DNA of 7,154 nt from positions 1 to 7,154 of the forward strand of contig JABFSY010000113.1 in NCBI GenBank assembly GCA_013140395.1, given 5' to 3'. Positions 1 through 6,794 of the stretch are shown piece after piece. The stretch's first letter is position 1, and every line of letters starts with the position of its first letter. The translations under genes were made by a program, and so were the position numbers. This DNA comes from Cyclobacteriaceae bacterium. Its GTDB lineage: Bacteria > Bacteroidota > Bacteroidia > Cytophagales > Cyclobacteriaceae. Under the pieces are notes generated by a model. The model saw only the letters and a program-made list of their open reading frames with translations, searched no databases and had not been told where the DNA came from.

Positions 1-1436
1 ACATTACTTGGGGCCAACTCCAATCGTGTTAGAAATTCAGCCTCCAGGTCTTTTTCAGTAAGCTGCTTGGAAAGCTGAATTGCGCGACAAGCATATTGAA
101 TAACCTGCACGGTTTCAATACCCGAAATTTCATCAAAGAACCAACCGCAGCTCGTGTACATCAGCATGGCATGGCGCTGCAACTCCATCAATCGCAAGGC
201 TTTGTTCACATCAATCTGGTCGTTTAGTCCCTGCGATCGAATAAACTTGCTAACGTTCTCATCTGTACGTTTCAATACATCTTTTATGTATTCATTTCTT
301 GCATCCCATGGATCTTTAAAAAAATTACCAGCCTCAGATTCAAAGATCACAGACAGCGTATCCCTCAACCAGTCTAGCGCATCACGCAGTGGTTTTCGCC
401 ATGTTTGCGTATAGCCTGGTTTCCCAGAATTACATCCGCAGTTTTCACGCCAACGTTCTACACCATGTACACAACTCCATGAACTGTTTTCAATAATCTG
501 AGCTTCTAACTCTGGTTCAAATTGAGCTGCATAGGAAGCGTAGTTGATTAAACTTACGTCATTATGTTTTTCAATAAAGTCAAGTGCGAAAGCAAGCGCC
601 ATTTCCCCATGCTTATGGTGATGTCCATAGGTTTCTCCATCTGTGGCAATATGTACCAATTGATGCGAGTTGTCGCTTTGATCTAACGAGTTAATCAATC
701 GCTCCGCAAAACCTCGCCCATCGTTTAATAATCCGTTGAAGGCAACCGACTGGGAGATGTTTCCATCATAAAAAAACAATATGATACTCTTACCTGAAGG
801 TAAATTGCAACGGTATGACTTGCGTGTGTTAATGGTTTGATCATTCACACTTGTCCAATCCTTATCACCTATTTTTCGGATGGATTTTGCTTGACGAGGA
901 GCCAGTACCGTAAACGAAATTCCCTGCTCCGCCAAAATCTCCAACGACTCTGTGTCAACTGCTGTTTCAGCCAGCCACATACCTTCAGGTTTTCTTCTAA
1001 ATCTCTTCTCAAAATCGCGGATACCCCAGATCACCTGAGTCTCCTTATCTCTCCGATTAGCCAGCGGCATTATCATGTGATTAAATACCTGGGCCATCGC
1101 TGAACCATGTCCATCGAAACGTTCGATACTCTCTCGATCCGCTTCCAAAATGCCCTGATAGGTTTCTTTGTCATAGACTTCCATCCAGGAGAGAAGTGTT
1201 GGTCCAAAGTTAAAGCTGATGCGAGCGTAGTTATTTGTAATGTTCTTAATCACGCCTCCTACTTTATCCAGTATTCGGGAAGCGGTGTTGGGACCATAGC
1301 ACTCAGCACTAATCCGTTCGTTCCAGTCGTGATAGGGATGTGCGCTATCTTGAATTTCAATCACCTCTAACCATGCGTTCTCGCGAGGTGGTTGGTAAAA
1401 ATGACCATGTATACAGATAAATTTATTGGAAGCCAC
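1..1436 (-). CDS. Glycoside hydrolase family 57 protein with DUF3536 region (3' part outside window)
   Basis: The frame is open from a GTG at 1436-1434 to the left edge, giving 478 residues without a stop; full-length relatives are, as I recall, around 800 residues. The N-terminus carries the GH57 first motif HGHFYQPP (residues 10-17). The WLAET block (154-158) contains the likely nucleophile Glu157, and the ATDGETYGHHH block (264-274) contains the likely acid/base Asp266. The SSWSCVHGVERW...CGC segment (318-335) is a fifth conserved block typical of this subgroup. From about residue 340 the protein enters the region usually called DUF3536. No signal peptide is visible, so it is probably cytoplasmic. 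GTG is preferred as the start because the family motif follows within ten residues; an in-frame TTG four codons upstream (1448-1446) is possible, and a TAA lies just before it. No strong ribosome binding site is seen. It lies 47 bp after glgB, as the last visible gene of the cluster. GH57 includes alpha-amylases, 4-alpha-glucanotransferases, amylopullulanases and branching enzymes, so an alpha-glucan substrate is likely, but the exact reaction cannot be read from sequence. Confidence 0.9.
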   Translation of the reverse strand, partial: MASNKFICIHGHFYQPPRENAWLEVIEIQDSAHPYHDWNERISAECYGPNTASRILDKVGGVIKNITNNYARISFNFGPTLLSWMEVYDKETYQGILEADRESIERFDGHGSAMAQVFNHMIMPLANRRDKETQVIWGIRDFEKRFRRKPEGMWLAETAVDTESLEILAEQGISFTVLAPRQAKSIRKIGDKDWTSVNDQTINTRKSYRCNLPSGKSIILFFYDGNISQSVAFNGLLNDGRGFAERLINSLDQSDNSHQLVHIATDGETYGHHHKHGEMALAFALDFIEKHNDVSLINYASYAAQFEPELEAQIIENSSWSCVHGVERWRENCGCNSGKPGYTQTWRKPLRDALDWLRDTLSVIFESEAGNFFKDPWDARNEYIKDVLKRTDENVSKFIRSQGLNDQIDVNKALRLMELQRHAMLMYTSCGWFFDEISGIETVQVIQYACRAIQLSKQLTEKDLEAEFLTRLELAPSN

Positions 1437-1469
1437 TCGTAAAATCAATTAGGTGAAAACAGTACAGAA

Positions 1470-1481
1470 AATGACGTCATT
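1470..1481. repeat. 12-bp perfect palindrome between glgB and the GH57 gene
   Basis: The sequence AATGACGTCATT reads identically on both strands. It lies 2 bp beyond the glgB stop codon, in the 47-bp gap before the GH57 gene. It has no loop and no T-tract that would make it a rho-independent terminator. It could be a half-site pair for a dimeric DNA-binding protein or a chance palindrome; nothing in the window distinguishes these. Confidence 0.3.
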
Positions 1482-1483
1482 AC

Positions 1484-3448
1484 TCAATCCAAATCGAATT
1501 CAGCCATTTCCTCATTGAGCTTTAAAATCGTCATTCCCAATGGTGGCAGGGTGATCGCAACTGAATTATCTTTTCCGTGATACTTGACAGGTGTTGTATA
1601 CAGCAAGCCAGAGTTTAACACTCCACTCCCACCATACTTGCTATCGTCTGAATTAAATACTTCTTTCCAGGTGCCACGATAGGGTACCCCAATCCGATAA
1701 AGTTGTCGTGTGGCTGGTGTGAAATTACAAATCACCATCATCAATTCTTCTTTGCTATCCGCTTTCCGGATGTATACAATCACACTATTTTCACGATCTC
1801 CGTAGTCTGACCATTCGAATCCCTTTCCATCGAATGAATATTTATAGAGCGCTGTTTCATTCTTGCACAGAGCATTTAGATCTTTGGTTAGCTTGAGAAT
1901 TCCCTGATGAGGTCCATAGTTCAACGCATCCCAATCAATGCTTCGATCATGATTCCATTCAGATGTTTGACCGAATTCGCCACCCATAAAGACCAATTTA
2001 GTGCCTGGATGGGTAAACATATACGAAAACATCAACCGTAAATTGGCGAACTTCTGCCATTCATCTCCCGGCATTCGGCCTAACAAAGAGCCTTTTCCAT
2101 GAACCACTTCGTCATGCGATAGCGGCAGCATGAAGTTTTCGGTAAAGGCGTAGATAATACTAAACGTAATTTCGTCCTGATGATACTTGCGATGTATAGG
2201 GTCTAACTTAAAATAGTGGAGCGTGTCATGCATCCATCCCATCATCCATTTTTGACCAAATCCTAATCCTCCCAAATAAGTTGGCTTCGAAACACTAGGC
2301 CATGCAGTTGACTCTTCTGCAATTGTTACTGCATCAGGATGATTGGCATAAACCACTTCATTGAACTCTTTCAAGAACGAAATCGCTTCCAGGTTTTCGT
2401 TGCCACCATATTGATTGGGGATCCACTCTCCTGCTTTTCTCGAATAATCCAAATACAGCATCGAGGCCACTGCATCAACACGCAGACCGTCTGCATGGAA
2501 AACATCGATCCAGAATAAAGCATTGCTGATCAAGAATGACCGCACTTCATTTCGGCCGTAGTTGTAAATGTAACTGCTCCAATCAGGATGAAATCCTTTT
2601 CGAGGATCAGCATGTTCATACAAGTTAGTTCCATCGAATTTATACAAGCCATGCGCATCTCCTGGAAAATGAGAAGGCACCCAATCTAAGATCACTCCTA
2701 TTTCGGCCTTATGTAAAGCGTCAATGAATGCCATGAACTCCTGAGGATTTCCAAATCTGCTGGTCGGTGCAAAATAACCCGTCAGTTGATAGCCCCATGA
2801 GCCAAAAAACGGGTGCTCCATCACTGGCAGTAGCTCGACATGCGTGTAGCCAGCTTCTTTCACATAATAGACCAGTTCATCGGCAAGCTCCTTGTAACTT
2901 AATGAACGATTTCCGTCCTCCACTTTCCTTCGCCAACTTCCCAAATGCACCTCATAAACGGAGTACGGCTTCGGTTTTCCAATTGATTTTTTTCGTTCAT
3001 CCAACCACACGCTGTCTTTCCATTTGTATTCATGATCCCATACAATGGAAGCAGTGGCAGGAGCAATCTCTGCATAGAAAGCAAAGGGATCAGCTTTTTC
3101 CAAATACTCACCTGTATTTGAGTGAATCGCATATTTGTAGGCTTCACCTTTGCCGATGCCTGCGAAGAAGCCCTCCCAAATTCCTGACTCGTCCCACCGA
3201 GGAGTAAGCTTATTGTTATTATTGTTCCACTGGTTAAAATTTCCGATTACAGAAACGGTTCTGGCATTTGGCGCCCAAACTGCAAAGTAGGTCCCGGGTT
3301 GGTCTTTGTATATGGCCGTGTGTGCGCCCAGCTTTTCATACAACTTAAAATGTTTGCCAGATCTGAACAAATGAATGTCAAAATCAGTCAATAAACTGAA
3401 GTGTTCCGGCTCTTCAGTCTTGCTTTTTGATGCCGTTTTTTTGCTCAT
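1484..3448 (-). CDS. glgB: 1,4-alpha-glucan branching enzyme (GlgB, GH13)
   Basis: This 654-residue protein cuts an alpha-1,4-glucan chain and rejoins it through an alpha-1,6 bond; here it would branch the polymer made by GlgE. A Lys/Ser-rich N-terminus (1-15) leads into one CBM48-type beta-sandwich (about 40-140, with YFAVWAPNA and VIGNFNQW), then the GH13 barrel (about 160-540) and a C-terminal all-beta domain. All GH13 signatures are present: DWVPSHF (255-261), GLRVDAVASM with nucleophile Asp325, TIAEES with acid/base Glu378, and LSHDEVVHGKGSL with Asp446 as transition-state stabiliser. With a single N-terminal sandwich it is shorter than the E. coli enzyme (about 730 residues), matching the shorter branching-enzyme class. 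Asparagine-rich WNNNNNK (74-80) sits in a CBM48 loop. The ATG start lies 16 bp after the treS-maltokinase stop; the upstream bases are A/T-rich with no clear Shine-Dalgarno, as is common in Bacteroidota. It looks fully active. Confidence 0.97.
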   Translation of the reverse strand: MSKKTASKSKTEEPEHFSLLTDFDIHLFRSGKHFKLYEKLGAHTAIYKDQPGTYFAVWAPNARTVSVIGNFNQWNNNNNKLTPRWDESGIWEGFFAGIGKGEAYKYAIHSNTGEYLEKADPFAFYAEIAPATASIVWDHEYKWKDSVWLDERKKSIGKPKPYSVYEVHLGSWRRKVEDGNRSLSYKELADELVYYVKEAGYTHVELLPVMEHPFFGSWGYQLTGYFAPTSRFGNPQEFMAFIDALHKAEIGVILDWVPSHFPGDAHGLYKFDGTNLYEHADPRKGFHPDWSSYIYNYGRNEVRSFLISNALFWIDVFHADGLRVDAVASMLYLDYSRKAGEWIPNQYGGNENLEAISFLKEFNEVVYANHPDAVTIAEESTAWPSVSKPTYLGGLGFGQKWMMGWMHDTLHYFKLDPIHRKYHQDEITFSIIYAFTENFMLPLSHDEVVHGKGSLLGRMPGDEWQKFANLRLMFSYMFTHPGTKLVFMGGEFGQTSEWNHDRSIDWDALNYGPHQGILKLTKDLNALCKNETALYKYSFDGKGFEWSDYGDRENSVIVYIRKADSKEELMMVICNFTPATRQLYRIGVPYRGTWKEVFNSDDSKYGGSGVLNSGLLYTTPVKYHGKDNSVAITLPPLGMTILKLNEEMAEFDLD

Positions 3449-3464
3449 ATGATTGGATTTAACA

Positions 3465-6400
3465 CTATTTCTTTTTCTTACTTAGTTCTTTCGCTTCTAG
3501 GTACCTTCGCATCTGATAGCGGATTCCCCGCAGGGGTATGTTGACCCAGTCTGGTCGTCCATTTAATTCATAGCCTAGTTCATAGACTGCTTTTTCTAAC
3601 AGATACGTTCGAATTAACACTTCATCATCGGATGAAAGGGATTTACCCATCCCCATTTTTTCCAGATAGGCACCCAAATAGAACCGACTGACATAATGCT
3701 GCCACTGCTCGGCCCACTGCTCCAAAAACTCAATATCTTTTTCTCGATAATTTTCGTTCAATAGAATTTTTCCAAAGGCAGCATAGTGAAATGAACGCAT
3801 CATGCCAGCGACATCTTTCAGCGGGCTCTTCTTTAATCTTCGTTCACTAAAACTAAATCCTGGTTCGCCTTCAAAATCAATAATAATAAAATCCTTGCCT
3901 GTAAAAAGAACCTGGCCTAAATGGTAATCACCGTGTATACGGGTTTTGATCGAGCTAATTCTGGTCTGGTAAATTAGGCCAAAACACTCCAAAATAGTAT
4001 CCTCCATTTCCAATACTTCCTTGCCCAATTTTTGTGTCTCTGTATCCAACTTAGGCATTGTATGCTCTAAAAGCTTAAATCGATCGCGCAATAACTTTCG
4101 TAAAGTTGAGTAAAGTGAACGTTGGTAGTTAGCGGTGAAGTATTCCGGGGCAAAGGGTAGAGTCGATTTGTCAGAAGCGAGTGCTAAATGCATTTCGGCT
4201 GTTCGTTGACCTAGCCGGACTACTCTCTCGTAAAATCCTCGCCCGATAAACTCTTGTATCAGTTCGGGTGCTTCTTCAAATGTAATGGCATCTCGATTGA
4301 TCAATTTAGGCAACTTCTCTTTTTTGGCTTTCGCCATTATACGTTCATAAAAACGACCAACAGAATCAATGGTCATTACCCATGAGTCGCCTTGGTTCTC
4401 GACCTTTTCCTGTAGAAGTCCAAATACGGTTGTCTTGCCCTCGTTGTCGCGATACTCAATGCTACCTGCATACTTTGGCGCGTTTCTAAAGCTCGTGTTC
4501 TCTGATAGGAACCGGACAATTTCCAAATCCGGATTTATTTCGTTCTCTATCTTCCGGTAGAACTTGAAAAAGAACTGATCATTGTAAATAATGGCCGTGT
4601 TACTTTGATCAGCTTTTAGAATTTTTGATTCTATCTTATCGGCATTCAGTTTGGTATAGACGCTTGAGTTAAACTCGAGCGTTCCGCCATCATCCTTGAT
4701 TCTTACTTTGCGATCCATACTTCCGAACAAGAAATCGCGGAACGTACGATCGTAACTACTATCCAAAATAAATCCTGCTTTACCCTGTATCTCAGCTCGG
4801 CTGATTACACTCTGTGCGGTGTACTCTACCTTATCAAACATGCTGTCCGAGGGAACAAAACACATGGGCAAGAAATACAATTCCGGCAAGCGTTGCACAT
4901 AGTCAACTTGAATGATCGTCATAAAATGAGTCTCCCCCTCCACCTTCACGGGAATAACTTTATGAATGTTCATCTTGCTGATGACCTTCGCTTTGCCGCC
5001 AAACCAACGGCATTTCTTCATGAAGGGCTGCAAAATTTTTCTCTCAAGTACTCTTACCTCGTTGTAATTGTTAAATAGCTTCTCCCAGGAGATGTCCGTT
5101 TCAAACAGAAACAATTCAGTATTGGAAGTAGATACGTTTTTCTTTTCAGATACATCTGCCTGAAACCAAAAGTAACCATAAGGGCCAATCGTAATCGGAT
5201 ATTCTCCATCCCCCACATTCAAGAATCTGTTTTGGCTAAAAACTTCGGTGACATCACAATCTTTATAATCGGAAAGATTGAGCGTTGTTGCCTGTGAGAA
5301 TTGAGACAAATTCGCAACCACAATAATTTTCTGGTCCTGGTACGTTCGTGCAAAAGATAAAACCTTGGCATTGGAACTCTCAATAAATTTCAAATCTCCG
5401 CGCCCGAAGACATTCAAGCGCTTGCGCATGGCTAGCACATTTTTCACCCACCAAACCAAAGACGATGGGTTTTCTTCCATTGTAGCCACGTTGAGCGACT
5501 CATAACGATAAACAGGGTCTGTGATCACTGGCAAGAACAGTCGCTGTGGGTTGGCGTCTGAGAACCCCGCATTGATGTTGACATTCCACTGCATAGGAGT
5601 CCGTACACCAAATCGATCGCCCAGGTACACGTTATCGCCCATACCAATCTCGTCACCATAATACAAAACGGGTGTACCTGGTAAGGAGAACATAATCGTG
5701 TAAAGCAATTCTATCTTGCGTCTATCGTTGTTAAGCAATGGTGCCAGCCGCCTACGGATACCGGCATTATGCTTTGTGTTGGGATCGTTCGCGTATGCTT
5801 TAAACAGGTAATCCTTTTCCTCTTCTGTCACCATCTCTAACCCAATCTCATCGTGGTTTCTAAGGAAAAGTGCCCACTGACTGTTGGGTGGTGTTTGGGG
5901 TGTTTGCTCAATGATATCAATGATCGGGTAACTATCCTCTGTACGCAACCCAAGAAATAAACGCGGCATTAGAGGGTAATTGAAACTCATGTGACACTCC
6001 TGCCCTTCGCCAAAATACTGAGCAGCATCCTCCGGCCAAAGATTGGCTTCTGCAATCAGAATGCGATCTTCATAGTGTTTGTCGATATGCAAACGCAGTC
6101 TTTTTAAAAAGGCATGGGTCTGCGGGAGGTTCTCGCAATTCGTTCCTTCTTCTTCAAACAAAAATGGAACGGATGGCAAACGAAATCCATCTACACCCAA
6201 CTTCATCCAAAAATCAACCACCTTAATCATTTCCAACTGTACCTCAGGATTGTCGAAATTCAACTCAGGCTGGTGTCGATAGAAGCGATGCCAGAAGTAC
6301 GCTTTGGCTTCGTTATCCCACGACCAGTTAGAGGCTTCCTCGTCCTGAAACATAACTCGTGCTTCTTTGTACTTGTCTGGTGTATCACTCCAAACGTAAT

Positions 6401-6791
6401 AGTCTTTATACTTCGAACCTGATCGCGCCTTTCTTGATTTTTGAAACCAGGGGTGCTGATCCGAGGTATGGTTCATAATCAGTTCAGTAATTACTTTGAT
6501 GCCCCTTCGGTGTGCTTCTTTTAAAAATAGTTTAAAGTCTGCTAACGTGCCATAGTCTGGATGAATGTCACAGTATTCGCTCACATCAAAACCGTCATCT
6601 TTCAATGGAGAAGGAAAGAACGGCAAGAGCCAGATCGTGTTGATTCCGAGATCTTCTAGGTAATCAAGTTTTTGAACAAGACCGGGAAAATCACCAATGC
6701 CATCACTATTACTATCGTAAAAAGCCCTAACGCTTAGTTCGTATATAATCGCATCTTTAAACCAAAGGGGGTTGTTTTTTCCAGTCGGCAT
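3465..6791 (-). CDS. treS: Trehalose synthase-maltokinase fusion (TreS-Mak/Pep2) with substituted TreS nucleophile
   Basis: This is a 1108-residue two-domain protein. Residues 1 to about 545 are a GH13 trehalose synthase (trehalose/maltose interconversion) with its C-terminal beta domain. A Ser/Lys-rich linker (about 546-560) joins it to a maltokinase (about 560-1108) that makes maltose-1-phosphate from maltose and ATP. The kinase half keeps its signatures: RWFGGKAKV (595-603), the NQGDSW segment (799-804), catalytic RIHGDYHLGQ with Asp955 (951-960), metal-binding DFEGEP with Asp972 (972-977), and DVAGMMRSF (993-1001). The TreS half keeps MNHTSDQHPWF (106-116, His108), IAEANLWPED with acid/base Glu248, RNHDE (311-315, Asp314), GIRRRLAPLL and RTPMQW. 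However, region II reads DGFRLPSVPFL where the family has DGFRLDAVP, so the nucleophile Asp is Pro206. The -1 subsite Tyr of the DDGYD motif is Phe68. The TreS activity is therefore probably lost while the kinase should work; this is inferred from known GH13 chemistry. The ATG lies 3 bp after the glgE stop, suggesting translational coupling. The C-terminus ends in KKKK. Confidence 0.95.
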   Translation of the reverse strand: MPTGKNNPLWFKDAIIYELSVRAFYDSNSDGIGDFPGLVQKLDYLEDLGINTIWLLPFFPSPLKDDGFDVSEYCDIHPDYGTLADFKLFLKEAHRRGIKVITELIMNHTSDQHPWFQKSRKARSGSKYKDYYVWSDTPDKYKEARVMFQDEEASNWSWDNEAKAYFWHRFYRHQPELNFDNPEVQLEMIKVVDFWMKLGVDGFRLPSVPFLFEEEGTNCENLPQTHAFLKRLRLHIDKHYEDRILIAEANLWPEDAAQYFGEGQECHMSFNYPLMPRLFLGLRTEDSYPIIDIIEQTPQTPPNSQWALFLRNHDEIGLEMVTEEEKDYLFKAYANDPNTKHNAGIRRRLAPLLNNDRRKIELLYTIMFSLPGTPVLYYGDEIGMGDNVYLGDRFGVRTPMQWNVNINAGFSDANPQRLFLPVITDPVYRYESLNVATMEENPSSLVWWVKNVLAMRKRLNVFGRGDLKFIESSNAKVLSFARTYQDQKIIVVANLSQFSQATTLNLSDYKDCDVTEVFSQNRFLNVGDGEYPITIGPYGYFWFQADVSEKKNVSTSNTELFLFETDISWEKLFNNYNEVRVLERKILQPFMKKCRWFGGKAKVISKMNIHKVIPVKVEGETHFMTIIQVDYVQRLPELYFLPMCFVPSDSMFDKVEYTAQSVISRAEIQGKAGFILDSSYDRTFRDFLFGSMDRKVRIKDDGGTLEFNSSVYTKLNADKIESKILKADQSNTAIIYNDQFFFKFYRKIENEINPDLEIVRFLSENTSFRNAPKYAGSIEYRDNEGKTTVFGLLQEKVENQGDSWVMTIDSVGRFYERIMAKAKKEKLPKLINRDAITFEEAPELIQEFIGRGFYERVVRLGQRTAEMHLALASDKSTLPFAPEYFTANYQRSLYSTLRKLLRDRFKLLEHTMPKLDTETQKLGKEVLEMEDTILECFGLIYQTRISSIKTRIHGDYHLGQVLFTGKDFIIIDFEGEPGFSFSERRLKKSPLKDVAGMMRSFHYAAFGKILLNENYREKDIEFLEQWAEQWQHYVSRFYLGAYLEKMGMGKSLSSDDEVLIRTYLLEKAVYELGYELNGRPDWVNIPLRGIRYQMRRYLEAKELSKKKK
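6174..6176 (-). other. Codon for Pro206 at the GH13 nucleophile position of TreS
   Basis: The minus-strand codon is CCA (Pro) in the context DGFRLPSVPF; in active GH13 enzymes this position is the Asp that forms the covalent glucosyl-enzyme intermediate. All three bases differ from GAT, and two differ from GAC with the third also changed, so one base-calling error cannot explain it. The reading frame is intact on both sides. The following residue is Ser where Ala is usual. Confidence 0.85.
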
Positions 6792-6794
6792 ACG

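Noticed and set aside
837..1370. Two plus-strand open frames of 87-88 codons opposite the GH57 gene
   Set aside because: The minus-strand GH57 frame is continuous across the region and carries conserved motifs; the plus-strand products are low in recognisable features and are antisense shadows.
1437..1483. Rho-independent terminator between glgB and the GH57 gene
   Set aside because: No GC-rich stem with loop followed by a T-tract is present on the minus strand; only a loop-less palindrome is seen.
2767..3207. 146-codon open frame on the plus strand
   Set aside because: It lies wholly inside glgB on the opposite strand, its product has no recognisable family features, and the minus-strand frame carries all GH13 motifs.
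3207..3226. Short AAT/AAC-rich repeat as a microsatellite
   Set aside because: It encodes an Asn run (residues 75-79) in a CBM48 loop of GlgB, where such runs are tolerated, and it is too short and imperfect to call a repeat element.
6174..6176. Sequencing error or frameshift as the cause of the missing TreS nucleophile
   Set aside because: Every base of the codon differs from an Asp codon, the frame is consensus-like on both sides, and a second pocket residue (Phe68) is also changed. Re-sequencing or orthologues would settle it.
6079..6422. Overlapping plus-strand open frames opposite the TreS barrel
   Set aside because: They overlap each other in different frames and sit antisense to well-conserved TreS sequence, including the altered nucleophile region; no start context or family signature supports them.
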